From positions 682,001 through 746,000 of the forward strand of contig NC_015145.1 of assembly GCF_000189535.1 (NCBI RefSeq): a stretch of 64,000 nucleotides of DNA, in the 5' to 3' direction. The translations under genes and the position numbers were made by a program. This DNA comes from Pseudarthrobacter phenanthrenivorans Sphe3 (GTDB lineage Bacteria; Actinomycetota; Actinomycetes; Actinomycetales; Micrococcaceae). Shown here one piece after another: positions 46,123-54,852 of this stretch (position 1 is the stretch's first letter; each line of letters begins with the position of its first letter). The notes below the pieces were generated by a model. The model saw only the letters and a program-made list of their open reading frames with translations. It had not been told where the DNA came from and ran no database searches.

Positions 46123-47322
46123 ATGCAGCGCATCCGCCTGCTGGTCCCCGGCAACATCCAGCACCACTCCGGCGGCAACGTCTACAACGCCCGGCTGGTC
46201 CGAGGCCTGAAGGCCAACGGCATCGAGGTCGAGGTGGTTCAGGTGGACGGATCCTGGCCCTACGCCAGCGCCCATGCACGGCGCCGTTTGGGCACTCTCC
46301 TTGGCGCATGGGAACCGCACGCCGAGGTCCAGAACGAGGCCCAAAGCGCTGCCCGGAACTCCATCCGGAGCGCGGCGCGGAACGACGTGGCCCTCGTGGA
46401 TGGGCTGATCGCCATGGGCGCTCCGGATGAACTCGAGTTCGCCGCCAAGGCCGGGCGGGAAACCTGGGTGCTGGTCCATATGCCTGCGCCCGCCCGCCAC
46501 GAGCTTGAGGCGCGCTCCCTGCGTGCCGCTACCGGCGTCATCTGTACCAGCACTTGGGCCAGCAAGGTCCTTGAAGGACGCCACAGACTCCACGGCCTCG
46601 CGGTGGCGCTTCCCGGCACAGACCCGGCGCCCCTGGCGAAGGGTTCCGTTCCGCCGCACTTCCTGGTGGTGGCCGCACTCCTGCCCAACAAGGACCAGCT
46701 GCTGACAATTTCCGCACTGGCCCGGCTCCAGGACCTCGACTGGACTGCATCCTTCGTGGGGTCAGACGAGGCAGATGAGGGCTACGCCACGAAAGTCCGT
46801 GCTGCTGTGCAGGACCTCGGGCTGGGCCATCGCATCCGGCTCGAGGGGGAGCTGACGGGCGAGCCGCTGGAAAGGGCCTGGGGGCGGGCTGACCTCAGCC
46901 TGCTGGTATCGCGCGCCGAGGCTTTCGGCATGGTGGTCACCGAATCGCTGGCCCGCGGGATTCCCGTGGTGGTGCGCGCCGGGACCGGCGCCGTCGAGGC
47001 CCTTCGGCTCGGCGCGCCGGCAGAGCAAGGCGCACCAGGGGAGCAGGTCGCACCAGGGGAGCGGGGCCCACTCGCGGAACAGGCCGCGCGAAAGGAGTCC
47101 GACGACGACGGCGGGCTACCGGGAGCAGCAGTTGCCTTTCCTGCCGATGACGATCCTGAAAATCCCGCCGTGCTGGCCGGAGTGCTGCGGCAGTGGCTTG
47201 AGGATGCCGGCCTCAGGGCTGCATGGCAGGCCCGGGCCCGGGAGGCAAGGGGCAGGCTGCCGGGCTGGGACCGGACAGCGGCCAAGGTGCTGGAGGCCAT
47301 GTCCGCGGGCCCCTCCACCTGA
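46123..47322 (+). CDS. Glycosyltransferase family 4 protein
   Basis: About 399 residues of the GT-B fold. The N-terminal Rossmann part has GNIQHHSGGNVYNARLVRGL, and the C-terminal nucleotide-sugar part has AALLPNKDQLLTISAL near 180 and the E-x7-E motif around SRAEAFGMVVTESLARGIPVV near 265. A stretch of about 30 residues (near 300-330), rich in Glu, Gln, Gly and Pro, is encoded by GCACCAGGGGAGC-type tandem repeats and looks like a recent insertion. ATG at 46123 follows the pterin-like gene by four bases. The sugar and acceptor are unknown; a pterin or lipid acceptor is possible. Confidence 0.87.
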   Translation: MQRIRLLVPGNIQHHSGGNVYNARLVRGLKANGIEVEVVQVDGSWPYASAHARRRLGTLLGAWEPHAEVQNEAQSAARNSIRSAARNDVALVDGLIAMGAPDELEFAAKAGRETWVLVHMPAPARHELEARSLRAATGVICTSTWASKVLEGRHRLHGLAVALPGTDPAPLAKGSVPPHFLVVAALLPNKDQLLTISALARLQDLDWTASFVGSDEADEGYATKVRAAVQDLGLGHRIRLEGELTGEPLERAWGRADLSLLVSRAEAFGMVVTESLARGIPVVVRAGTGAVEALRLGAPAEQGAPGEQVAPGERGPLAEQAARKESDDDGGLPGAAVAFPADDDPENPAVLAGVLRQWLEDAGLRAAWQARAREARGRLPGWDRTAAKVLEAMSAGPST

Positions 47323-47403
47323 TCACGCAGGCCCTGAACCGCTCCTGAGCAGGGAACATCCGGTCAGCGCCGACTGTTAATGTGAGTGGAGAAGAAGAGC
47401 ACC

Positions 47404-47757
47404 GTGAACACGAACAATCACACAGCACTGATCATCCCGGCCGAGAGCATCGAGCCGATCCGTCTGCAGCGTCTCGAAGCGGAACCTGGAGCCCTGGAGG
47501 ACCTGGTGGGCGGGGCTGTTGAGGCCCTCATTCGGGGAGACTGGCATGTCTACTTGAATGCCGAGGCCCAAGGCGGGAACTTCCCCCTCAACCTCCGGGC
47601 CGCCCAGCTGATGCGCGAGTGCGGCGTGGAGGAGCAGATTGTCCCCCGTGGGACGGCTGTTTTCCTTGGCCGGGGAAAGCATTGGGATGAAGCGGATGTT
47701 CCGGAGCATCTGACCACGCTCGCCGAACACCTCTTCGGTGACGCGCTGGCCGCCTGA
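47404..47757 (+). CDS. DUF3846-like hypothetical protein
   Basis: About 117 residues. The pattern (HTALIIPAESIEPIRLQRLE then LEDLVGGAVEALIRGDWHVYLN) resembles DUF3846 proteins of actinobacteria and their phages; its function is unknown. GTG at 47404 is chosen because GGAGAAGAAGAGC lies just before it. An earlier in-frame GTG at 47386 would put that ribosome site inside the gene. TAATGT at 47378-47383 may be its -10. Confidence 0.75.
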   Translation: MNTNNHTALIIPAESIEPIRLQRLEAEPGALEDLVGGAVEALIRGDWHVYLNAEAQGGNFPLNLRAAQLMRECGVEEQIVPRGTAVFLGRGKHWDEADVPEHLTTLAEHLFGDALAA

Positions 47758-47812
47758 ATGCCAGCCGCTGGCTGAATGCCCAGCCGCTGGCTCAATGCCC
47801 AGCGCTGGCCGG
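47755..47812. repeat. Three tandem copies of a 19-base unit
   Basis: TGAATGCCAGCCGCTGGC, TGAATGCCCAGCCGCTGGC and TCAATGCCCAGCGCTGGCC run head to tail from the DUF3846-like stop codon to the tadA stop. Each copy holds a small palindrome (CCAGCCGCTGG or CCAGCGCTGG) that could fold. It occupies the whole convergent gap, where no standard terminator is seen. Confidence 0.75.
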
Positions 47813-47816
47813 CGGC

Positions 47817-48320
47817 TCAGAGCCGCGTTCGATGCCCGGCAAAGAACTCGCGCAGCAAAGCGGCGCACTCCGCTTCCCGGACGCCCGGGTAAACCTCCAC
47901 CCAGTGGTTCAGCCGGCGCTCGCGGAGCACGTCGAACACTGAACCGGCAGCCCCGGCCTTCTCGTCCCAGGCGCCGAACACAACCCGGGGAATGCGGGCC
48001 AGGACAATCGCGCCGGCGCACATGGCACAGGGTTCGAGTGTCACTATCAGCGTGCAGTCGGACAACCGCCAGCCGTCTCCGCGGCCGCCCCCGTTCAGCG
48101 AAAGCTGGCGCAACCGCTCCGCCGCCTCCCGGATGGCAACCACCTCGGCGTGGGCGGTGGGGTCGCCCAGCTCCTCGCGCTGGTTGCGCCCGGAACCCAG
48201 CACGGCGCCGTCGGGCCCTATCACCACAGCGCCGATGGGCACGTCCTCCGTGGCGAGGGCACGGCGGGCTTCCGCGAGGGCGAGACCCATCCACGTGTCG
48301 TGTTTTTCAGCGGAGACCAT
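47817..48320 (-). CDS. tadA: Nucleoside deaminase, probable tRNA-adenosine(34) deaminase
   Basis: A 167-residue cytidine/deoxycytidylate deaminase-fold protein with the zinc site HAEVVAI near residue 58 and EPCAMCAGAIV near 96. These provide the zinc His, two Cys and the catalytic Glu. TadA makes inosine at position 34 of tRNA-Arg(ACG); a gene for that tRNA is at 62133-62209. On the minus strand TATCAT (48332-48327) ends six bases before the ATG and no ribosome site is present, so the message may be leaderless. A guanine deaminase cannot be excluded by motif alone. Confidence 0.88.
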   Translation of the reverse strand: MVSAEKHDTWMGLALAEARRALATEDVPIGAVVIGPDGAVLGSGRNQREELGDPTAHAEVVAIREAAERLRQLSLNGGGRGDGWRLSDCTLIVTLEPCAMCAGAIVLARIPRVVFGAWDEKAGAAGSVFDVLRERRLNHWVEVYPGVREAECAALLREFFAGHRTRL

Positions 48321-48380
48321 GGCTCAATGATAGTTTCGAAGGATACCCAGAGCCCGTGACGCACACCGCCGGGAGGCAGA

Positions 48381-49187
48381 ATGAGCACCGTCCGAGACCG
48401 CATGGACAAGTGGATCAAACCCTATGCCGCCCTGTGGCTGACCATGATCATCGGCGGAGCGCTGGTAGTCACCATGGCCGTGCTGGGCACCGAGGTGTAC
48501 TCCGACGTGGTGGACGAGGAAGGCCTGGCGAGCCTTGATATCCCCACCTTGGAATATTTCCAGACGCTGCGGAACCCGGAGACGGACGCCTTTGTCACGG
48601 GCTTCACCAACGTGGGCGGAGGCATCGGGATGCCAATCCTTGCCAGCGTCCTCACCGCCTGGCTCACCTTCCTGAGCAGGACATGGCGGCCCATCATCCT
48701 CGTGGGCGGTGCAGCACTGGTGTCCACCACTGCCACCACCCTCGGCAAACGGCTCGTGGGCCGGACCCGCCCGGACCACTCCGAAGCCGTCCCTCCGTAC
48801 GAAAGCTCGCCATCGTTTCCCAGCGGGCACACGCTGAACACCACCGTGGTCATCGGCGTCCTTGTATACATCATGTGCCTGCAGTTCCAGATGCTCTGGG
48901 CCAGGATCACCGCCATCACTGCCGGTGCCATCTTCATCATCGCCATGGGCTTGAGCCGGGTTTTTCTGGGCCACCACTGGCTGACGGACGTAATGGCCGG
49001 GTGGCTCCTGGGCCTTGCCTGGGTGGGCATGGTGATCCTCGCACACCGGCTCTTCCACCTGACCCGGAAGAGGGAGCACGCCGGCCCCGCACCTACGTTT
49101 GAGCATCCCGTGGTCCGGGACGTGGTGGCTGACGCCGTGCACCATGACGGGCGGCACACTGACCGCGGGAGGGATAACGCCGGGTGA
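48381..49187 (+). CDS. PAP2-family membrane phosphatase
   Basis: A 268-residue membrane protein with about six helices. It carries the three phosphatase motifs: KRLVGRTRP near residue 130, PSGHT near 150 and SRVFLGHHWLTD near 190, whose His and Arg residues form the active site facing the outside. The family removes phosphate from lipid phosphates such as undecaprenyl pyrophosphate or phosphatidate. GGGAGGCAG precedes the ATG. A polar His/Asp-rich tail ends the protein. Confidence 0.9.
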   Translation: MSTVRDRMDKWIKPYAALWLTMIIGGALVVTMAVLGTEVYSDVVDEEGLASLDIPTLEYFQTLRNPETDAFVTGFTNVGGGIGMPILASVLTAWLTFLSRTWRPIILVGGAALVSTTATTLGKRLVGRTRPDHSEAVPPYESSPSFPSGHTLNTTVVIGVLVYIMCLQFQMLWARITAITAGAIFIIAMGLSRVFLGHHWLTDVMAGWLLGLAWVGMVILAHRLFHLTRKREHAGPAPTFEHPVVRDVVADAVHHDGRHTDRGRDNAG

Positions 49188-49199
49188 TAGTTTTGACCC

Positions 49200-49835
49200 A
49201 TGCGCACTCTCGTTGTGGACCACCCGCTGGTCGCCCATAAACTCACCGTCCTGAGGGACAAAAACACCCCGTCTCCGGTTTTCCGGCAGCTGACGGAGGA
49301 GTTGGTGACACTCCTTGCCTACGAGGCCACGCGCGAAGTCCGCACCGAACCCGTCACCATCGAAACGCCCGTCAGCACCACCGTGGGCACAGCTTTCACC
49401 AAGCCCACCCCGCTGGTGGTGCCCATCCTCCGCGCCGGCCTGGGCATGCTGGAGGGCATGACCAAGCTTGTCCCCACCGCCGAAGTGGGCTTTCTGGGAA
49501 TGGCGCGGGACGAGGAAACCCTGGACATCATCACGTACGCCGAGCGGCTCCCGGAGGATCTGACGGACCGGCAGATCTTCGTCCTGGACCCGATGCTGGC
49601 CACCGGCGGAACCCTCCGCGAAGCCATCAAATTCCTGTTCAAGCGCGGCGCGTCCGACGTAACCTGCATCTGCCTGCTGGCCGCGCCAGAGGGGCTCGCC
49701 AAGCTGGAGGAAGAGCTCTCCGGGGCCAACGTGACCATCGTCCTGGCGTCCATCGACGAGAAGCTCAACGAGAAGTCCTACATCGTTCCGGGACTTGGCG
49801 ACGCCGGCGACCGGCTTTACGGCATCGCCGGCTAA
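49200..49835 (+). CDS. upp: Uracil phosphoribosyltransferase
   Basis: A 211-residue protein of family length. The phosphoribosyl-pyrophosphate site is [15 protein letters not shown] near residue 130, and the uracil-binding tail is [14 protein letters not shown] at the end. It converts uracil and PRPP to UMP (salvage). TAGTTT (49188-49193) ends six bases before the ATG, with no ribosome site, so the message is probably leaderless. Confidence 0.97.
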   Translation: MRTLVVDHPLVAHKLTVLRDKNTPSPVFRQLTEELVTLLAYEATREVRTEPVTIETPVSTTVGTAFTKPTPLVVPILRAGLGMLEGMTKLVPTAEVGFLGMARDEETLDIITYAERLPEDLTDRQIFVLDPMLATGGTLREAIKFLFKRGASDVTCICLLAAPEGLAKLEEELSGANVTIVLASIDEKLNEKSYIVPGLGDAGDRLYGIAG

Positions 49836-49880
49836 GACTCAAGCCTTTCCTGTTCAAAACCGGAAGGCTAGCCTGTGCGG

Positions 49881-50255
49881 ATGGACTGGAAACTCGAACT
49901 CGTGTACGTCCCCGTGTCAGATGTGGACCGCGCCAAGGACTTCTACGTCAATAAGGTGGGATTCAACCCGGATTTTGACGAGCGCCCCACGGATTCCATC
50001 AGGTTCGTTCAATTGACGCCTCCAGGCTCGGCCTGCTCCATCTGCATCGGGGAGGGCCTCACGGATGCGCCTCCCGGCACGGGGTCGAACCTCCAGTTGG
50101 TGGTCAGCGACATCCAGGCCGCCCACAGCCACCTGAAGGGCAACGGCGTTGAAGTCAGCGACATCGACGTGCAGGACTGGGGGCACTTCGTGTACTTTGC
50201 CGATCCAGACGGGAACCGCTGGTCCGTGCAGTACATCCCGGGCCGCGAGGGCTGA
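49881..50255 (+). CDS. VOC-family (glyoxalase-like) protein
   Basis: About 124 residues with the paired beta-alpha-beta-beta-beta units of the vicinal oxygen chelate fold (LVYVPVSDVDRAKDFYVNKVGF, then FADPDGNRWSVQYIP). Members include glyoxalases, dioxygenases and resistance proteins; the substrate here cannot be read. ATG at 49881 lies six bases after TAGCCT (49869-49874), as in neighbouring leaderless genes. A GTG at 49875 with GGAAGG upstream is the alternative start. Confidence 0.87.
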   Translation: MDWKLELVYVPVSDVDRAKDFYVNKVGFNPDFDERPTDSIRFVQLTPPGSACSICIGEGLTDAPPGTGSNLQLVVSDIQAAHSHLKGNGVEVSDIDVQDWGHFVYFADPDGNRWSVQYIPGREG

Positions 50256-50357
50256 CGCCCCGCCAATCCCGCGTACTGATACCGTCCCATGAGGCACAAT
50301 GGGGACAGGCGCTGACGGGGGTTCCGGTTGAGGTTAGCGGCGATGAAGGCCGGGCAC

Positions 50358-50804
50358 TCATTTCTTTCCGGCTTTGAGATCCGCAACCACCTTGGCGATC
50401 CGCCTTGCCCGCGTTTCCGGTGTCTTCGCCTCGCCTAAGGGCTCCACATAGCGGCGCTGGGCACTGTAGCTGAGCGTGGCATAGAACTGCTGGGCCACAG
50501 GTTCGGCGGCCATCGCCGCCGCAAGATCATCCGGGACTTCAACAATCCGCGGCTGCGTATCCAGTTCCACCTCGACATCCACTGTCTCGCCGGCTGAAAC
50601 CCCGGTGAATTCCCGGTTGTGGGCGCTGAGCGAGATCAGGTTCTGCCCGCCCATCACGGCAATGCTGCTCCGGTAGCTCTTGCCGTGGATGGTGACCACC
50701 ACCGGCGGCCGCCTGCCGGCACCCAGGGCTTCAACCACGTGGCCCGGCACTACGATGCCGGTGGTGGTGCCGCCGTTTCCCTGAATGGTGGTGGTGAATT
50801 TCAT
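50358..50804 (-). CDS. YdeI/OmpD-associated, DUF1905-domain protein
   Basis: A 148-residue protein. Residues 1-90 form the DUF1905 beta-barrel-like domain (KFTTTIQGNGGTTTGIVVP), and residues 95-148 resemble the YdeI/OmpD-associated tail (AAMAAEPVAQQFYATLSYSAQRRYVEPLGEAKTPETRARRI, split by a short loop). Its function is unknown. TACTTT (minus strand, 50815-50810) sits five bases before the ATG, again suggesting a leaderless message. Confidence 0.85.
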   Translation of the reverse strand: MKFTTTIQGNGGTTTGIVVPGHVVEALGAGRRPPVVVTIHGKSYRSSIAVMGGQNLISLSAHNREFTGVSAGETVDVEVELDTQPRIVEVPDDLAAAMAAEPVAQQFYATLSYSAQRRYVEPLGEAKTPETRARRIAKVVADLKAGKK

Positions 50805-50904
50805 GGTTCAAAGTAACCCGGGCCCGGCAGCAGTTCAACGGGTGGATCAACGGCAACAGCCGCCGGGCTCCCGGCTAAACCCGGGGACCCGGCGGCCGTT
50901 CCGT

Positions 50905-51606
50905 TTAGTACCAGTTGTTGGCGTAGTGGAAGTTCAGTGCCCCACACGGCGACTGGTAGCGCTCCTGGATGTAGTTCAGGCCCCAGTTGATCTGGGTCCG
51001 GTAGTTGGTGAGGTAGTCCGCACCGGCACTGGCCATCTTCTCGGCAGGCAGGGACTGGACGATGCCGTAGGCGCCGCTGCTCGGGTTGGTTGCCGTCGTG
51101 GTCCAGTCCGATTCCTTGGTCCACAAGGTCTGCAGGCACTGCATCTGGTCCGGTGCCCAGCCGTAGCTTGCCAGCTGGCCTGCGGCGTAGGCCTGCGCTC
51201 CAGCCGGATCGTTAACCGCGACGACGGGCGCGGGCTCGGGAGCGGGAGCCGGAGCAGGTGCGGGTTCCGGTGCCGGCGCGGGAGCAGGCTCGGCTGCCGG
51301 GGCAGGAGCCGGTTCGGCGGCCTGGGGGACAACGTTGATCGGCTCGGGGGACGGCGCCGGGTTCGCCTGGATTTCGCTTTGCTCAATGCTCAGCTTCGAC
51401 TGGACCTCGGCGGCCTGGTCCTGGCTGGCTGACACACGGTTGCTGGTGTCCGTCGCCTGGCCGGCTGCCCCCACTCCAACCAGGAGTGCGCAGGATGCCG
51501 CAACGACTGCGGCGCGCTGGCCGAAGGACGGAATTTTGCCTGTTGCACGCGGAGCGCCGGTTTCAGTGCCCGGTTTCGGGCGTGCTTTCATAAGGAACTT
51601 GGACAT
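50905..51606 (-). CDS. Secreted lytic transglycosylase-like protein under a ydaO riboswitch
   Basis: A 233-residue exported protein. A basic N terminus of about 28 residues leads to a hydrophobic segment (about 29-50), a predicted signal peptide or anchor. A Pro/Ala/Glu repeat linker (about 83-135) follows, and the C-terminal 90 residues form a small transglycosylase-like domain (SYGWAPDQMQCLQTLWTKESDW, NPSSGAYGIVQSLP, INWGLNYIQERY) with the catalytic Glu in TKESDW. It should cut or remodel peptidoglycan. The c-di-AMP riboswitch upstream fits control of wall hydrolases in actinobacteria. Confidence 0.9.
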   Translation of the reverse strand: MSKFLMKARPKPGTETGAPRATGKIPSFGQRAAVVAASCALLVGVGAAGQATDTSNRVSASQDQAAEVQSKLSIEQSEIQANPAPSPEPINVVPQAAEPAPAPAAEPAPAPAPEPAPAPAPAPEPAPVVAVNDPAGAQAYAAGQLASYGWAPDQMQCLQTLWTKESDWTTTATNPSSGAYGIVQSLPAEKMASAGADYLTNYRTQINWGLNYIQERYQSPCGALNFHYANNWY

Positions 51607-51611
51607 GATGG

Positions 51612-51780
51612 ATCGCCTCTCACACCTGCGGAGTTAGCTGTCGGGTTCGGATGAGGGCATCCGGCCACACGGAAAGATCACGTGCTGGCTTAACCCCAAG
51701 GGCAGTCAATGCCCGGGACGGTTGGGTCCCCCGCCTCTGCCTTTGCTCAAGCGGAATCCGGGAAGCGGCAGAGCTTGGCG
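51612..51780 (-). ncRNA. ydaO-yuaA (cyclic di-AMP) riboswitch
   Basis: On the minus strand the leader of the transglycosylase gene holds the conserved ydaO blocks in order: CGCTTGAGCAAAGGCAGAGG, GGGGGACCCAA, TGGGGTTAAGCC, and near the end CCGAACCCGACAGCTAAC followed by TCCGCAGGTGT. The class binds c-di-AMP and usually switches genes off. Its place directly upstream of a wall hydrolase is typical of actinobacteria. Exact ends are approximate. Confidence 0.9.
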
Positions 51781-51856
51781 TCATCCGGATATGCGCCCCC
51801 GATCGGGAACCGCACCCAATCGACGGTACAGGAGTGCAGGGCTTAAGTCACATTTT

Positions 51857-51872
51857 GGTAACAGGGATCACG
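51857..51872. promoter_or_regulatory. Possible Crp/GlxR-type site before the riboswitch
   Basis: On the minus strand GTGATCCCTGTTAC resembles the Crp-family core GTGA-N6-TCAC with one mismatch. Downstream GTGACT (-35-like) and TACCGT (-10-like, 17-base spacing) may form the promoter of the riboswitch leader. The match is modest. Confidence 0.3.
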
Positions 51873-51917
51873 ACGACGGCGAGCCGCCTTGCGTCTCTAA
51901 GAAGACTGGCCGTGACC

Positions 51918-53441
51918 TTACCAGGACTGGCCGGGTGGCAGCGGCAGTTGGAGGGTGAACCGGGTGCGTCCCGGTTGTGACGTAACCGTTACCCGCCCGC
52001 CGTGCGCTTCCACAATGGATTCCACAATGGACAAGCCCAGCCCGCTCGTCCCCTCGGCGGCAGCTGAACCGTTCCCCCCGGCGCCCGTCCGCGCCGCGTC
52101 TGCGCGGGCAAACCGCGCGAAAACCTGGTCCACGAACTCCGGAGGAATCCCTACGCCGTCGTCCGTTACCGTCACCACGGCGGTTCCCTCAAACGGCTTT
52201 CCCACCCCGGTGACCACCGTCGTTCCCGCAGGAGTGTGCTTGCGCGCGTTCGACAGGAGGTTCATCAGCACCTGGCGCAACTGTGACGGATCGCCATAGA
52301 CCACCACTGGTTCCTCGGGGAGTTCCAGCCGCCATGTATGCCCCGGCGCCATGACCTTCTCGTCGCTGACCGCTTCCGCCACCAACTGAGTCAGGTCCAC
52401 CTCGCCCAGTTTCAGCGGCTGGCCCTCGTCCAGCCGTGCCAGCAGCAGGAGGTCTTCCACCAGGGCGGTCATCCGTTCGGACTGGCTTTGCACCCGCGCA
52501 AGCGACTTCTCCCCGTCCGGAGTGAAAGTTTCCGTCATCCGCATCAGTTCCGTGTAGCCCCGGATTGCCGTCAGCGGCGTGCGCAACTCATGGGAGGCAT
52601 CCGCCACGAACTGCCGCACCTTGGTTTCGCTTTTCTGCCGCGCCTGGAGTGCGTTTGCCACGTTGTCCAGCATGAGGTTCAGGGCATGCCCTACGCTGCC
52701 GACCTCAGTTCCGGGATTGGAGTTCGACGGCGGCACGCGTACGGCAAGTGCCACCTCGCCGGCATCCAGCGGCAGCTGCGACACTCGGGTGGCAACCTCC
52801 GAGAGCTGCTCAAGGGGTTTCATGGTGCGCCGGATCAGGACCGTTCCCACCAGCCCGATCAGCAGCAGGCCGCCCAGCGAGACAATGACAAAGGTCCAGA
52901 CGAGGGAAGCCAGGGTGCCCTGCTTGACCGCGAGGGGCAGGCCGGTCACCAGGACGTCGTCGAAACCGGTCCTGACTGCGACGAGCCGGTAGTCTCCGTT
53001 GGACAGCGTCCGGTCGACGGGGCGGGCGTCGGTGGCCAGAGCCAACAGGACCTGCTTGTCCTCCGTGGACAAGGGGGAGCGTGTGGTGTTGGAGGTCAGG
53101 AACCCGCCGCTGCTGACCTGGCCGTCGAGGATCCTGGCGTTCAGCGTCCCCACGCTCTGGCCGCGTGCATCCAGCGGGTCCCTTCCATTGAAGCCGCCGG
53201 AGGGCGGACGGCCGGGATCATCGGAACGGGCCGCCGCCTGGCTCAACTGCTCATCCAGCTGGCGGGTAAGAAACGCATCCATCGAGGCATAACTTGCCAC
53301 GCCCACCGCGCCGCAGATGGCAATCAGCAGCGCCATGGCCAGGAGGATGAGCCTGGTCCGCAGGTGCCAGGTGCCTGGCCTAAGCCAGCTGCGGCGTTCC
53401 GGTTCCCTGCGTGGGGGTTCCGCGCTTTGCGGGGACGCCAC
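51918..53441 (-). CDS. Sensor histidine kinase
   Basis: A 507-residue membrane kinase. One helix near residues 28-52 and another near 178-203 flank an extracellular sensor. HAMP is next, then HisKA with phospho-acceptor His in ADASHELRTPLTAIRGY near 285, and HATPase with NLLSNARKHT, DDGVGIPPE and TSGLGLSIV. It resembles TrcS-type kinases. It starts five bases after the response-regulator stop, so the pair is one operon. The signal is unknown. Confidence 0.93.
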   Translation of the reverse strand: MASPQSAEPPRREPERRSWLRPGTWHLRTRLILLAMALLIAICGAVGVASYASMDAFLTRQLDEQLSQAAARSDDPGRPPSGGFNGRDPLDARGQSVGTLNARILDGQVSSGGFLTSNTTRSPLSTEDKQVLLALATDARPVDRTLSNGDYRLVAVRTGFDDVLVTGLPLAVKQGTLASLVWTFVIVSLGGLLLIGLVGTVLIRRTMKPLEQLSEVATRVSQLPLDAGEVALAVRVPPSNSNPGTEVGSVGHALNLMLDNVANALQARQKSETKVRQFVADASHELRTPLTAIRGYTELMRMTETFTPDGEKSLARVQSQSERMTALVEDLLLLARLDEGQPLKLGEVDLTQLVAEAVSDEKVMAPGHTWRLELPEEPVVVYGDPSQLRQVLMNLLSNARKHTPAGTTVVTGVGKPFEGTAVVTVTDDGVGIPPEFVDQVFARFARADAARTGAGGNGSAAAEGTSGLGLSIVESIVEAHGGRVTVTSQPGRTRFTLQLPLPPGQSW

Positions 53442-53446
53442 TGCCG

Positions 53447-54187
53447 CTACTCCGCCGGCTTGATCACGTACCCGGCGCCCCGCACCGTGTGGATCATGGG
53501 CGGATGGACGGCATCCACCTTCTTGCGCAGGTAGGAGATGTAAAGCTCAACGATATTGGCCTGGCCCCCGAAGTCGTAGTTCCAGACCCGGTCCAGGATC
53601 TGGGCCTTGCTGATGACTCGCTTGGGGTTTTCCATGAGGTAGCGGAGCAGCTCGAACTGGGTGGCAGTCAGCTGGAGCGCCTCGCCGGCCCGCGCCACCT
53701 CCCTGGTGTCGAGGTTGAGAACAAGGTCTCCCACCACAAGCTCGGCAGTGTCCATGGCGGCAACGCCGGAGCGCTGGACCAGGCGGTGCAGCCGCAGCAG
53801 GACTTCCTCCATGCTGAACGGCTTGGTGACGTAGTCGTCCCCGCCGGCGGCAAGCCCCACAATCCGGTCCTGGACCGCATCCTTCGCAGTCAGGAACAGC
53901 GCAGGAAATTCAGGTGCAAATGCGCGGATCCTGCCGAGGACCTCCACGCCGTCGAACCCTGGAATCATCACGTCCAGGACCAGCACGTCCGGCCGGAAGT
54001 CCTTGGCCATCTTCACAGCTTCAGGGCCGTCGGCCGCTACAGCCACAGACCAACCAGCCATCCGCAATCCCATGCTCATGAGCTCGGAGAGGCTCGGTTC
54101 GTCATCAACCACCAGGGCCCTGATGGGAGAGCCGTCCGGGTGCGTGAGGCTTGGGAGGTTGTTGGTTATGGGCTGCGGTCTTGCCAT
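53447..54187 (-). CDS. OmpR-family response regulator
   Basis: About 246 residues. The receiver domain has ALVVDDEPSL, the phospho-acceptor Asp in VLDVMIPGFDG near residue 80 and the Lys in VTKPFSMEE. The C-terminal winged helix has LTATQFELLRYLMENPKRV and IVELYISYLRKKVD. ATG at 54187 with GGAGAG upstream is preferred; the frame extends to 54421 but the added residues are unlike the family. It is co-transcribed with the kinase at 51918 and resembles TrcR. Confidence 0.93.
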   Translation of the reverse strand: MARPQPITNNLPSLTHPDGSPIRALVVDDEPSLSELMSMGLRMAGWSVAVAADGPEAVKMAKDFRPDVLVLDVMIPGFDGVEVLGRIRAFAPEFPALFLTAKDAVQDRIVGLAAGGDDYVTKPFSMEEVLLRLHRLVQRSGVAAMDTAELVVGDLVLNLDTREVARAGEALQLTATQFELLRYLMENPKRVISKAQILDRVWNYDFGGQANIVELYISYLRKKVDAVHPPMIHTVRGAGYVIKPAE

Positions 54188-54852
54188 GGAACAACTCTCC
54201 GGCCGTCGGTTGGGGCGAAGCTGTGGCAAGCCTGTGCCCGAGCTGTGAATCCCGTACTTGCCAGCTGGACGGCGAAGCACCCCGCCGGGTTTCATCCTCC
54301 CTTTTAAGGCCGCCTCTGCTCCCGCCTTGGCGGCGCGCGGGAAAAAATTATCGTCCACAACCGGGGGCGGCTGGACATGGCGGGAAGGGTGGGGATGCGA
54401 TTCCGCTACGGGGGATCTCACTGAACACTTCGATGAAACGGGAACGTTCTGGCGAATAAAATTCTGCAGGAGGCCTTAAAAAGGGCACCGCGGGGGATAA
54501 CACTTGTTATTTTCGCGGGGCTTCCAGAATCGTGATTTGCGCCACGTTAGCCGTTTTAGTCTCACAATGCGGACGTTTGCGTCCATTGTTACTTGCAAGT
54601 TGCCATTGTTACGCTGCACACTTCCAATGTGAACAAGAACTCAACAGCACCTGCAGCCGCAGAATATTGGCCCAGCACATCCGCTGCTGCCGACATGCGC
54701 TGTTGTCGAATGCACGCCTGACCTTCCCACCCTTCGAAGTTCTCTAGGCATTCGCCCCCAGCCCAGCGTCGGGCGCCCCTCCCCAGTTCGCATTGCGGGG
54801 AAACCCAGCATTCGGGCCGTGATGACGGCCATTCACATTGAGGTAAGCATTC
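54188..54852. other. 665-base intergenic region with palindrome and direct repeats
   Basis: No gene is supported here. It holds a perfect palindrome ATAACACTTGTTAT (54497-54510) enclosed by CCGCG (54488-54492) and CGCGG (54514-54518), two direct copies of CCATTGTTAC (54583-54592, 54603-54612) spaced 20 bases, a -35-like TTGCCA (54600-54605) and a small hairpin GGCCGT-GATG-ACGGCC (54815-54830) before the next gene. It separates the response regulator (-) from the winged-helix regulator (+). Confidence 0.6.

Noticed and set aside
54188..54421. 78-residue N-terminal extension of the response regulator
   Set aside because: The added residues do not resemble a receiver domain, and the ATG at 54187 has a good GGAGAG site.
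54430..54440. GGAACGTTCT as an SOS (LexA) box
   Set aside because: The spacing does not match GAAC-N4-GTTC and no DNA-repair gene is near.
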